Of a stretch of 12,007 nt of DNA, positions 1-8,199 are shown one piece after another. Positions within the stretch are counted from its first letter, which is position 1, and each line of letters opens with the position of its first letter. The DNA is taken from the NCBI GenBank assembly GCA_023429845.1, contig JAEZCY010000335.1:1-12007 (forward strand). The letters are read 5' to 3'. Below the pieces are notes generated by a model. That model worked only from the letters and a program-made list of their open reading frames with translations. It did not search any database and was not told the DNA's origin. Source of the stretch: Acidobacteriota bacterium (GTDB taxonomy: Bacteria > Acidobacteriota > Vicinamibacteria > Vicinamibacterales > Vicinamibacteraceae). The position numbers and the translations under genes were made by a program.

Positions 1-3000
1 GGTGCTGGAGCGTGCGATGCACCGCCGCGGTCACCGCCTGCAGGTCCACGCCGACCGTGCCGAGCACGCGCGCCTTGAACGCGGTGGCAGCGGCGACGCC
101 GGCTTCCGATGCATCGAGCGCGACGACGGCGAGCACTTCGTGGGCGAGCGCGCCGAAGCCTCGCCCGCCGGAGCGCAGGGCGGCGCGACCTTCCACCTGC
201 TCCACCGCCACCAGCCCCCCGTCCACGACGGCCGTCCGCGCGGCGTCGGTCACTCGCTGCACCGTGAGTGACGGCACGCGGCCGTACGCGAGCCGCATGT
301 CATGCAGCTGCGTCCAGTGATCAACGGCCTGCAGGCCTTCGGTGACCCGCGATTCCGGGGCGTTCCGGTCGATCAGCGCCGCCTGCCGTTCACCGAAGGT
401 CAGTTGCGCGTCGAGGTGCAGGACGTACGGGTCCCACCACGTCACGTCGTACGGGGTGTCGGTCGAGCCCAGCGTGTAGCGCCCCGGCCGCACCGGTGCC
501 GCGTACACCACCTCCTCGTCGGGCCGCAGCATCACCGTGTCGCGTCCGAATGACGGGCATCCGACCGTCGGCTCGGGAGCGGGCCACGGGCGGTCTGGAT
601 AGATGCCCCGGTTCAACACGTCGATCCACCGCTCGCCGTGCTTGGGCCCCGGGTATGGATCGTCGCCGACCCCGGGCACCACGAGCAGGTCGCGGGCCCG
701 CGTCGCCGCGACGTACGCCAACCGGTGCCCCTCGGCCCGATCGCGCATGGCCTCGGCCTCGCGCAACTCCACGAGTTCGGCCGGCGCGCACCCCGCCAGC
801 ACCTGCACGCACAGCCCGCGCGACGCCACGAGCGCGCGCGACGGGCGATCGGCTGCGAGACGACACGTGATGTCGGCGAGGATCACCACCGGGAACTCGA
901 GACCCTTGGCCTTGTGCACGGTCATCAGCCGCACGCCGTCGCTGCCCTCCTCCAGGATCGGACTCTCCGCCGCTTCGGTCTGCGTCTCGTCGAGCAACTG
1001 CTGCACGAAGCCGCGGAACGACGCGCCCTCTGCCGACTCGTATTGCCGCGCCAGCTCGACCACGTGCAGCACGTTGGCCAGCGCCTGGTCGCCGCCGGGG
1101 CGCAGCGCGAGTCCCGCATGCGCGCGGGTGGCGCGCAGCAGCGCCTGCACGGTGTCCTGCACCGGCACGCGGTTGCGGCGCCGATGCAGCTGACGCAGCA
1201 GCCGCAGCGCGTCCTCGATCTCGGCCGCCACGTCGGTGGACGTCGGCGGCGCGGCGGTGCCGTCGGCGGCGCCGACGCCTGTTGCGTCTGCCGGCTCGTC
1301 CGGCTCGTCCGCGCGGTCGTCGGTCGCGCCGGGGGCGGCCCCGTCGTCGGCGCCGGTGTCGGCCACCGCGAGCGGGTTGAGTGAGCCTCGAGCTGCATCG
1401 CGATAGGCGAGCAGTTCGTGATCGGCAAAGGCGAAGAACCCGCCACGCAGCGTGGCATACACCGCCAACTCGTCGTCCGGCCACTCGATCGCGCACAGCG
1501 CTGCGCGCAAGCCGTCCACTTCCTCGCGCTCGTGGAAGCTGCGGCCGCCCACGAGCAGGTGCGGCACGTGCCGCGCCTCGAGCGCCTGCACGTAGGGGCG
1601 CGTCACGTCCTGGCCCCAGCTGTTGAACCGTCGGAACAGCACGGCGACATGGCGCGCCTGAACGGGCACGCGCGACTCGCCGCCGCCGGCCACGCGCTCG
1701 GACACGGTCCATCCGCTGTCGCTTACAAGCCACTCGACGAAGGCGCCGACGGCATCGGGCAGCGACCGCTCGATCGCGGCGCCACTCACGTTGCGCGTCG
1801 CATACGGCCGCGGCACCGGCAGGGCGACGATGGCCGGCTGGGCGGCGACGTCCTCGCGCACCGGCTCGAGTGCGACGTACGACGCCTGCGCGGCTCCTGC
1901 GTCACCGTCCATCACGTCCGCGAAGACGTTGTTGATCGCGCGCTGCAGGGCCGGGACGCTGCGGAAGCACGTGCGCAGCTGGCAGGCCGCCGCCCCGTTG
2001 TCGATCAACTGGCGCTTGACCTGCCAGTACGTCTCCACGTCGGCGCGGCGGAAGCGGTAGATCGCCTGTTTCGGGTCGCCGACGATGAACAGCTTGCCGG
2101 GCACCGGCCTGACGCGCGTCCAGTCGGCTTCGCCCGGCGCGTCTGCCGCGAGCAGCAGCAGGATCTCGGCCTGGATCGGGTCGGTATCCTGGAACTCGTC
2201 CACGAACAGCCGGCGGTAGCGCTGCTGGAGGTCGGCACGCACGGTCTCCTCGTCGCGAAGCAGGTCCCGCGCACGAATGAGCAGATCAGTGAAGTCGAGC
2301 GCGCCGCGTTCCTGCTTCGCCCGTTCGTAGCGCAGCAGGCACGGCTGCAGCTCCTCCTGCAGTCGTGCGGCCAGGTCGGCGTCGAGCGCCGCGGCCGTCT
2401 GCTCGAGCAGGGCCTTCAGGTGCTCGTGGGCGCCTCGGATCTGCTCGCGCGTGACGTCAGGCGCGTAGGGTGCGTGGCGCGCGCCCGTACGGCACCGCGT
2501 GAACGCCTCGTCGCGCGCGAACGGCACGAGCAGCGCCTCGAATCCGTCGAGCGCTTCGTCGCTGCGGGGATCGAGGCCCCCCTGACGGGCGTTCAGCGAA
2601 AAGCGCCGAATCGCCGCCGTGTCCACGTACAGGTTGTCGCCGCGCGACCCCTTGGCCGACAGCGCCGCGAAGGCGTGGATGGCGTCCAGGGCCTCGCTGA
2701 TGCACGCCGCGCGGTCCAGCGGGTCGCGTCGCCAGGGCGCGGCGAAATCACGCCATTCCGCGAGGGATCGTACGGCGCGACGCAGCGCCGCACGAGGGCC
2801 AGCCTCGCCGTCCTCTGTGCGGAACGTGCGACGCAACACGCGCCGCACGCCTTCGGTGGGCGCTTCGATCGTCTCGGCCAGCCAGCGATCCACGACCGTG
2901 TCCAGCAGGCGGTTGGCCACGGGTTCGAGCAGCACCTCGAAGCGCGGGTCCACGTCCGCCTCCACGGGGCGTTCGCGCAGCACGTCGGCGCAGAAGCCGT

Positions 3001-3325
3001 GGATGGTGCTGACGTGCGCGTCCTCCAGATGCGCGAGCGCGTCCTCGAGGCGGGCGCGCTCGTCGCCGGTTGCGCGGCCGCGCGCGTGCTCGATCTCCTC
3101 GCGCAGTCGCAGCTTGAGCTCGCCCGCCGCCTTCTCGGTGAACGTCACCGCCACGACCTCGCCGATGCGCGCCTGCCCTGCGGCCAGCGTGTTCACCATC
3201 CGCGCCACGAGTTCCGTCGTCTTGCCGGTGCCCGCCGCCGCCTCGACGACCAGGGTCGTGTCGAGCGCATGGCGGATCCGCTCGCGGTCGGCTCCGTCCA
3301 CGAGGCTCGTCAGCAGTGTCGTCAT
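1..3325 (-). CDS. addA: AddA-like UvrD/RecB-family helicase-nuclease, 3' end cut off by window edge
   Basis: This is an ATP-dependent 3'-5' DNA helicase subunit of an AddAB-type break-resection enzyme, acting on double-strand ends to feed RecA recombination. The frame is open from the ATG at 3325 to base 1 (about 1108 residues). All superfamily 1 helicase motifs are readable: Walker A AAAGTGKTT (K35), motif Ia VTFTEKAAGELK (from 60), STIHGFC just after it, Walker B VDEFQDTDP (D376, E377), motif III GDPKQAIYRFRRA (416-428), motif V VHKAKGLEF (803-811) and motif VI AYVAATRARD with R876 and R878. From about residue 1058, FGALAHEVL (H1062) looks like the opening of the C-terminal PD-(D/E)XK nuclease, whose catalytic part lies outside the window. 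An acidic Ala/Asp/Thr/Pro-rich stretch interrupts the helicase at about 649-695. The start overlaps the upstream addB stop (ATGA), so translation is probably coupled. AddA rather than RecB is inferred from the AddB-like partner and absence of RecC/RecD here. Confidence 0.93.
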   Translation of the reverse strand, partial: MTTLLTSLVDGADRERIRHALDTTLVVEAAAGTGKTTELVARMVNTLAAGQARIGEVVAVTFTEKAAGELKLRLREEIEHARGRATGDERARLEDALAHLEDAHVSTIHGFCADVLRERPVEADVDPRFEVLLEPVANRLLDTVVDRWLAETIEAPTEGVRRVLRRTFRTEDGEAGPRAALRRAVRSLAEWRDFAAPWRRDPLDRAACISEALDAIHAFAALSAKGSRGDNLYVDTAAIRRFSLNARQGGLDPRSDEALDGFEALLVPFARDEAFTRCRTGARHAPYAPDVTREQIRGAHEHLKALLEQTAAALDADLAARLQEELQPCLLRYERAKQERGALDFTDLLIRARDLLRDEETVRADLQQRYRRLFVDEFQDTDPIQAEILLLLAADAPGEADWTRVRPVPGKLFIVGDPKQAIYRFRRADVETYWQVKRQLIDNGAAACQLRTCFRSVPALQRAINNVFADVMDGDAGAAQASYVALEPVREDVAAQPAIVALPVPRPYATRNVSGAAIERSLPDAVGAFVEWLVSDSGWTVSERVAGGGESRVPVQARHVAVLFRRFNSWGQDVTRPYVQALEARHVPHLLVGGRSFHEREEVDGLRAALCAIEWPDDELAVYATLRGGFFAFADHELLAYRDAARGSLNPLAVADTGADDGAAPGATDDRADEPDEPADATGVGAADGTAAPPTSTDVAAEIEDALRLLRQLHRRRNRVPVQDTVQALLRATRAHAGLALRPGGDQALANVLHVVELARQYESAEGASFRGFVQQLLDETQTEAAESPILEEGSDGVRLMTVHKAKGLEFPVVILADITCRLAADRPSRALVASRGLCVQVLAGCAPAELVELREAEAMRDRAEGHRLAYVAATRARDLLVVPGVGDDPYPGPKHGERWIDVLNRGIYPDRPWPAPEPTVGCPSFGRDTVMLRPDEEVVYAAPVRPGRYTLGSTDTPYDVTWWDPYVLHLDAQLTFGERQAALIDRNAPESRVTEGLQAVDHWTQLHDMRLAYGRVPSLTVQRVTDAARTAVVDGGLVAVEQVEGRAALRSGGRGFGALAHEVLAVVALDASEAGVAAATAFKARVLGTVGVDLQAVTAAVHRTLQH

Positions 3326-6300
3326 CGCAGCCTCCGGAGCGCGAACAGGTCGGCGAGCGCTTTCTGGTCTTTCCTGGCAGGCACGTGCTGGGATCCGGGA
3401 CCGCACACGGCGGCGAAGTCGCACCACCTGCAGGCCTCCGCATCCGGCGCCGCCGGGAGGTTGCCCGTCGCCACCGCGTTGTCGATCTGCGCCAGCACCC
3501 CGAGTCCCTGCCTGCGCACGTCCTCGCCGGCCGCACCGGTGACCTCCCAGTTACGGACCCGGTAGTCGCCGTCTTCGGTGCAGTAGTAGAGCCGCGATTG
3601 CGTGACGCTGCCGCCGAACGCGGCTTCGACCGCCATCGCGTAGAGGATTGGCTGCAGCGTGCGTCCGCCGTTGACGACGACGCGATCACCGAGCCGGTGC
3701 TTGCCCGTCTTGTAGTCGGTGATGCGGTACTCGTCACCGCGACGCTCGACGAGGTCGACGACGCCGTGCAATCGCGTGCCGTCCGCCAGGACGACGTGCT
3801 CACGCAGGCTCGCCTCGTCACGCCCGAACCCGCCGGAGAACCCGACGCCGAGCTCGACGTGCACCGGCGTCCACCCGTCGCGGTCTTCGGTCAACCGCCG
3901 CACCCACTCGTGGATGTCGCGGCGGATCGCCGCGACCGCGTCGTCCCACACGCGCAGAATGGGCGGCAGCAGCGTATCGGCGTAGCCGGCGGCGACGTCG
4001 GTGACCACCGCGTCAGCGACCGCCTGGGCCTCGCCGAGGTGCTGCGGCGTCAGCGGCACGCGCCCGCGGTCGATCAGCGTGCGCATGATTCTGGCGAGCA
4101 TCTCGTGCACCATCGACCCGCGTGTCAACGGGTCGAGCGTCGTCAGCGGCATCGCCTCCTCACGCCGCTCGAGCCGGAGGATCGTTGACAGGTAGAACTG
4201 GTACGGACACGTCGCGTAGCGCTGCAGCGCCGAAGCCGAGTACGTGCGCGCCGACAGTCGGTGCGAGGCCAGCCGCTCAGGGGCAACGACGAGGCCGTCG
4301 TGCGCACTCCACGGACGCAGCAGCCGATGGTGGCGGGCGACGAGCGCACGGCGGAGCGCCGGGTTCAGCCCGAACAGGTACCGTGCGCGTCCGCGCACGT
4401 CCGTCTCGGCGCCACGCAGGAAGAGCTGCAGCATGCTGAGGTCGTGCTCGGCCGCGTCGATGGCGCGGGTCGGGTCCTGCGGCGCCGGCCACGCGAGCCG
4501 TGCGTCTCCACGACGCTGCGCCTCCCGGATCAGGTCCTCGTAGCCGGGCACACGGCCGGTCACGGCCCTCTGCACCTCCACCGCGTAGAACGACGGCACG
4601 CGTGGGCGCGCCTGTGCCGTCTCCATCGACGCGTACGAGGCGATCAGCCCGCGCGACGCGGCGCCCGCCGCCACGCGCAGCTGCACGCGCTCGGCGGCGA
4701 GCCGGTCCTCGTCCACGGACAGGTCCGGCGAGATCGCGGCACGTTCGTCGTCCAGCAGCAGCGGATCCTGACGGCTCCGCTGCGGAAACACCCGCTCGGA
4801 CAGGCCGAGCACGCACACGACGTCGAACAGGCGGGCCCGCACCTGGTCGGGCGTGCCGATGAAGACGCGGCCGTACCGGTGCGGCGGTGGCGCGACGGGT
4901 AGATGAGTGAGGCGCTCGCGCAGGACTTCGCAGATCTCCGGCAGCGTGACGTGTGCGACACCGGCCAGCGGGTGCAGTTCGGCAAGCGTCGCCAGCACGC
5001 GATCCGGACGCGCGAGCACGCGCGGGGCGAAGGCACGCAGCCGGTCGATCCAGCGGCCCCAGTCGTCGGCGACCGGCCACTGCGCCATGTCGCCAATGAC
5101 GTCGCCCGCAAAGGCGATCAACTCCTCGGTCCACGTGACACGCCGACGAAGGCTCTCGTGCCGCGGTGAACTCGGGTCGTCCTTGAAGGCGGCGTCGGCC
5201 CGCAGCCGCATCTCCTCGCGATACCCCCGCAGCCGCCGCTCCCAGCGCTCCACCCCGCCGATGACCTGCGCGTCGTTGAGGATCGCCTCCCAGCGCCATG
5301 GCGAGCTCGCCTGGGGAGTGCTCGCGACGGGAGTGCTGGCGTCTGGAGTGCTCGCAGCGGGCGTGATTGGCGGCGCCGTCTCCGCACCAGCGAGTCCGAG
5401 CGCCTCCGCATCGTCTGGCAGCAGTGGTGCTGCTGGCGCTCCCGTGTCGGCCGAACCTGCCGGTCGCGGTGGCGTCGTCTGCGGTTCCCTGTCGAGCCCG
5501 CTTGCGTGACGCGGCGTCAACGGCACCTGCCCCAGGGACAGGTACTCCGCGAAGCGCCGCGCGGACATGTCGTCGGCTGCGCAGGTGAGAAGGGCGAGGA
5601 ACGCGCGACCGGCGGGGTCTGGCCGTCGAGTGCCGCGACCGAAGTACGCCGGGATGTCGGCGCGGCGCAATGCCGTCTCCATGTGGCTCGCGTAGAGCTC
5701 CGGCGCGCGCATCACGATCGCCATGCGATCGAACGGCACACGGCGCTCGGCATGCTCGAGCAGCACGCGCGTCACCTCGACGCATTCGCGCCCCTCGCCG
5801 GGCGCCGAGAGGGACTCTACCGACCCATCGTCAGGCAGATCACGCGCCAGCGCGGCCGGCTCGAAGAGGCCAACGTGCACACGCCGCAGTGCCACTGGCG
5901 TGCGCGCGTGGTCGGCAGCGTCCACGCACTCCGACCAGCCGGGCACCGTCGCCAGCAGCCGCGCCGTCCAGCGATCACCATCGGGGGCGGCGACCAGCCC
6001 GGCGTCGCTGCGCGACAGCAGCGCGGCGGCGAACTCGGCGTCGCGCCGGCTCGTGAGCGGTACATCGACGAGCGCGAGCGGCAGTGCGACGTCGCCCGGA
6101 GTGCCTTCGCGCACGGCAGTGGTCGCCAGGCGCAGCACCTCGGCGCGATCCACGTAGCGCAACTCGACGAGAGACGATTCGAGGGCCGCGAGCAACCGCT
6201 CCAGATCGCGGCGCCGAGCGCCGCCGCCGCCCTTCTCCCCGGGTCCCTCGTTCGGCCGTGTTCCGGCCATGCGCAGGTCCGCCATCGTGCGCGCCAGCGC

Positions 6301-6735
6301 TGGAACGAATCCGGGATGCCGGCTTGCGTCAGCGAAATACGACAGCGTGCCCTCGGCACGGGCCCGGGTCGCTACGCGGGCGACGAGCGCTTCGAAGCCC
6401 AGCCCCGAGATGGGCGTGAGCCCCTGGGCGATGAGCGCCGGCGTTGCGAGGCGCACGCTGTAGCCCACCCAACCGCCGCGCTCGATGCCCACAGTGGCCG
6501 GCAGGTCGCCGAGCACGTGCCGGACGACGTCGTGGGCGTGTTCATGGGTGGGCGCAAGCACGCGGACACCGGCGGATGCGTGCGCGAGCACGTGCCGCCG
6601 AACCGCGGCCAGGCGTACCTCGGCAGCGCCGTGTACGCATGCGCGTACCCGTGACAGCGGTGGCCGGGACTGTGGATCGAGCACCTCCGGGACGTCGTCC
6701 CAGGGCAGACGGGGGGTGGACATGGTGCCTCGCAT
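3322..6735 (-). CDS. addB: AddB-like PD-(D/E)XK nuclease with Fe-S cluster motif; degenerate helicase half
   Basis: This is the partner subunit of the AddAB helicase-nuclease, 1137 residues, near the usual 1000-1150 for the family. The C-terminal nuclease carries the expected residues: H877 in GSMVHEML, D994 in GVVDLVE, and D1007-Y-K1009-TG. Four cysteines match the AddB 4Fe-4S arrangement: C843 in ATCPYQFYL, then C1102-x2-C1105-x5-C1111 near the C-terminus. A helicase-like segment, DVVCVLGLSERVFP followed by DPLLLDDER, lies around residues 625-665. No Walker A (GxxxxGKT/S) is visible at the N-terminus, so the helicase half is probably inactive. A Pro/Ala/Thr-rich linker occupies about 405-480 and contains a 15-bp tandem repeat. 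There are two possible starts: ATG 6735 (used here) and ATG 6723, which has GAGG four bases upstream and gives MSTPRLPWDD. It is first in a two-gene operon with the helicase and divergent from the phosphopantetheinyl transferase. Confidence 0.92.
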   Translation of the reverse strand: MRGTMSTPRLPWDDVPEVLDPQSRPPLSRVRACVHGAAEVRLAAVRRHVLAHASAGVRVLAPTHEHAHDVVRHVLGDLPATVGIERGGWVGYSVRLATPALIAQGLTPISGLGFEALVARVATRARAEGTLSYFADASRHPGFVPALARTMADLRMAGTRPNEGPGEKGGGGARRRDLERLLAALESSLVELRYVDRAEVLRLATTAVREGTPGDVALPLALVDVPLTSRRDAEFAAALLSRSDAGLVAAPDGDRWTARLLATVPGWSECVDAADHARTPVALRRVHVGLFEPAALARDLPDDGSVESLSAPGEGRECVEVTRVLLEHAERRVPFDRMAIVMRAPELYASHMETALRRADIPAYFGRGTRRPDPAGRAFLALLTCAADDMSARRFAEYLSLGQVPLTPRHASGLDREPQTTPPRPAGSADTGAPAAPLLPDDAEALGLAGAETAPPITPAASTPDASTPVASTPQASSPWRWEAILNDAQVIGGVERWERRLRGYREEMRLRADAAFKDDPSSPRHESLRRRVTWTEELIAFAGDVIGDMAQWPVADDWGRWIDRLRAFAPRVLARPDRVLATLAELHPLAGVAHVTLPEICEVLRERLTHLPVAPPPHRYGRVFIGTPDQVRARLFDVVCVLGLSERVFPQRSRQDPLLLDDERAAISPDLSVDEDRLAAERVQLRVAAGAASRGLIASYASMETAQARPRVPSFYAVEVQRAVTGRVPGYEDLIREAQRRGDARLAWPAPQDPTRAIDAAEHDLSMLQLFLRGAETDVRGRARYLFGLNPALRRALVARHHRLLRPWSAHDGLVVAPERLASHRLSARTYSASALQRYATCPYQFYLSTILRLERREEAMPLTTLDPLTRGSMVHEMLARIMRTLIDRGRVPLTPQHLGEAQAVADAVVTDVAAGYADTLLPPILRVWDDAVAAIRRDIHEWVRRLTEDRDGWTPVHVELGVGFSGGFGRDEASLREHVVLADGTRLHGVVDLVERRGDEYRITDYKTGKHRLGDRVVVNGGRTLQPILYAMAVEAAFGGSVTQSRLYYCTEDGDYRVRNWEVTGAAGEDVRRQGLGVLAQIDNAVATGNLPAAPDAEACRWCDFAAVCGPGSQHVPARKDQKALADLFALRRLR
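5300..5374 (-). repeat. 15-bp tandem repeat inside addB-like gene
   Basis: Three clear consecutive copies of a 15-base unit, GGAGTGCTNGCRNCN on the plus strand, begin at 5315, 5330 and 5345. They are flanked by a degenerate copy on each side (5300-5314 and 5360-5374). On the coding strand each unit gives five residues of the type A-S-T-P-x, seen as ASTPD ASTPV ASTPQ. The unit is a multiple of three, so copy-number change would lengthen or shorten the linker without a frameshift. Confidence 0.8.
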
Positions 6736-6841
6736 GCCCCGGGTCGCAGTGCCAGGGCTCCTCGAGTAGGCGGACGTGAAACGCGGCAGTCGTCTGACGC
6801 ATGCTCACACGGGGCGAGAGGCCAGTCAAAGGCACTTGCAG

Positions 6842-6853
6842 TACGCTCGTGAG
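6842..6853 (+). promoter_or_regulatory. Possible -10 element for leaderless start of the PPTase gene
   Basis: TACGCT at 6842-6847 fits the TANNNT -10 pattern and ends six bases before the ATG at 6854. That is the geometry expected if transcription starts at or next to the start codon. No Shine-Dalgarno stands out before this ATG (only GTGAG immediately upstream), which agrees with a leaderless message. No good -35 is visible. The rest of the 118-base divergent gap (6736-6853) contains a TTGACT on the minus strand at 6829-6824 with no convincing -10 for addB. Weak evidence overall. Confidence 0.25.
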
Positions 6854-7594
6854 ATGCGAGCCCCGCCGCCGATGATCGACGTCACGTTCGTGCCTGCGGT
6901 GCAGGGAGCGCCGCAGTGGCTGCCGCACGTGCTCGACCCGGACGAACAGGCCCGCTGTTCGAGGTTGCACGCCACGGGGCGGCCGCTGTTTCTCGCGGCG
7001 CACCTCGGGGCGCGGATGCTCGTGGCGAATCGGCTCGCATGGGCCCCCGACCCGCCAGCGACGACGTTCGAGCTCGACGAGTTCGGCTGGGCGACCGAGT
7101 CCTCGGGCAAGCCGCGCGTGACGTTCCGCGACGGACGGCCCCAGCCGCTGCACGTCAGCGTCGCCCATGGCGGCGGGATGGCCGTGGCCGCGATCTGTGA
7201 CCAGGGTCCGATCGGCGTTGACATCGAGCACATCGATCCCCGGAGGCAACTGCTGGCCATTGCCAGACGCTTCTTCTCCGGCGAAGAGCACGACCGCCTG
7301 GCGGAGGTCGACGGCGACGAGCGCACGGCGCTGTTCCACCAATGGTGGACGCGCAAGGAAGCCGTGCTCAAGACCACTGGCGCCGGCCTGCGCGGCGGGC
7401 TCACCGTGCGCGTGGACGCCGAGCCGGACGGCGACGGCTGGAGACGGGTGGACCTGCAGGGTCATGCGCGGCCCTTGTTCGTGCGGGACTTGCGCCCGCC
7501 GGACCCGGCCGTGCTCGGCGCCGTCGCGATAGAGGGCCAGCCGGCCGCTGTGAGGTCGTTGCAGCTCTGGTTCGAGCCGGCACAGGCGGGCTGA
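6854..7594 (+). CDS. 4'-phosphopantetheinyl transferase superfamily protein (Sfp/Gsp type)
   Basis: The enzyme transfers the phosphopantetheine arm of coenzyme A to a serine of carrier proteins (ACP or PCP), in the cytoplasm and with Mg2+. With the start at 6854 it has 246 residues, typical of the two-domain Sfp class. Family motifs are present: GKPRV (85-89), HVSVAHG (100-106), the Mg-binding GVDIE (D123, E125) and WWTRKEAVLK (K168, E169, K173), 40-odd residues after GVDIE as expected. The open frame reaches back to an ATG at 6776, but the extra 26 residues look unlike the family. ATG 6872 (MIDVTFVPAV) is a third possible start, and none has a strong ribosome site. The DUF2721 gene follows after 14 bases, probably in the same transcript. 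No polyketide, peptide synthetase or carrier protein gene lies nearby, so the substrate is unknown. Confidence 0.9.
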   Translation: MRAPPPMIDVTFVPAVQGAPQWLPHVLDPDEQARCSRLHATGRPLFLAAHLGARMLVANRLAWAPDPPATTFELDEFGWATESSGKPRVTFRDGRPQPLHVSVAHGGGMAVAAICDQGPIGVDIEHIDPRRQLLAIARRFFSGEEHDRLAEVDGDERTALFHQWWTRKEAVLKTTGAGLRGGLTVRVDAEPDGDGWRRVDLQGHARPLFVRDLRPPDPAVLGAVAIEGQPAAVRSLQLWFEPAQAG

Positions 7595-7608
7595 CGCGGT
7601 TCGCGCAG

Positions 7609-8148
7609 ATGGACACGACACCTGCGTTCCTGGCCGGACCCAATCCGTTTGCCGCTCTGACGTTCATCGCGGCGCCGGCGCTGCTCACCAATGCCGCGAG
7701 CGTCCTGCTGCTCGGGACCAGCAACCGACTGGCGCGCGCCGTCGATCGCGTCCGTGTGCTGACGTCGCGCCATGAGCACAATCCCGACCCGGAGAACCGG
7801 ACCGGGCAACTGGAACTCCAGCAGATCCACGCGGCCGAGCGGCGCGTCCTGATCATCGTCCGCGCGCTGACGGCCTTCTATCTGGCCGTCGGCAGCTTCG
7901 CGTTCGGGACGATGATGGCGCTCGTCGGCGCCACGCTCGTCGATCCCGCCCAGCACGTGATGCTCCGTTGGGTGATGCTGTTCACGATTGCGGCGTGCGT
8001 CATCGGCGTCGGCAGCATCATGACCGGCGCCTTCTCGCTCGTGGCTGAGAGTCGGCTGACCTTCAGGATCCTGCGCGTCGAGGCCGAGCTCGTGCGGGCT
8101 CGCCACCTCGATGCGAAAGGGCGGCAGGCCGGCACACCCCAGGCCTAG
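7609..8148 (+). CDS. DUF2721 family small membrane protein
   Basis: This is a 179-residue integral membrane protein of unknown function. The N-terminal part matches the DUF2721 pattern as I know it: a helix with an AAPALL segment, then LLLGTSNRLARAVDRVRVL (about 33-51), a polar loop, and two further helices. Predicted membrane segments are about 13-36, 84-111 and 119-145. The helices are separated by a charged, probably cytoplasmic, stretch (40-83) containing HEHNPDPENR and LQQIHAAERR. The C-terminus is polar. It starts 14 bases after the phosphopantetheinyl transferase stop without an obvious Shine-Dalgarno, which suggests cotranscription and perhaps translational reinitiation. Nothing in the sequence links it mechanistically to the transferase. 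The next gene is convergent, with a 51-base gap. Confidence 0.8.
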   Translation: MDTTPAFLAGPNPFAALTFIAAPALLTNAASVLLLGTSNRLARAVDRVRVLTSRHEHNPDPENRTGQLELQQIHAAERRVLIIVRALTAFYLAVGSFAFGTMMALVGATLVDPAQHVMLRWVMLFTIAACVIGVGSIMTGAFSLVAESRLTFRILRVEAELVRARHLDAKGRQAGTPQA

Positions 8149-8199
8149 ACGTCGGACGTCGTTCGACTCGCCGGCACGACCTGCGGCGGCGTCCGCGAC

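Noticed and set aside
390..1733. 447-codon minus-strand frame within the helicase
   Set aside because: It is a frame-shifted shadow of the helicase, dominated by Arg, Ala and Gly, with no motifs.
1418..3565. 715-codon plus-strand open frame opposite the helicase
   Set aside because: It is the exact codon mirror of the helicase gene. The product is Arg/Ala/His-rich without any recognisable domain, while the opposite strand has all helicase motifs.
4277..5785. 502-codon minus-strand frame within the AddB-like gene
   Set aside because: It is a shifted frame of the same strand, Arg/Ala-rich and low in complexity. The AddB frame carries the nuclease and Fe-S residues.
6776..6853. Longer N-terminus for the phosphopantetheinyl transferase from ATG 6776
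   Set aside because: The extra 26 residues (His/Arg-rich, no ribosome site upstream) do not resemble the family, whose members normally begin close to the segment after 6854.
6542..7621. 359-codon minus-strand frame across the AddB start and the phosphopantetheinyl transferase
   Set aside because: It overlaps two supported genes and shows no family features.
8149..8199. Possible bidirectional terminator between the convergent DUF2721 and anti-sigma genes
   Set aside because: Only an imperfect stem can be drawn (GTCG/GACG/TCG against the rightward arm, with a two-base bulge, a G-U pair and a 20-odd base loop), with no T-tract. Too weak to call.
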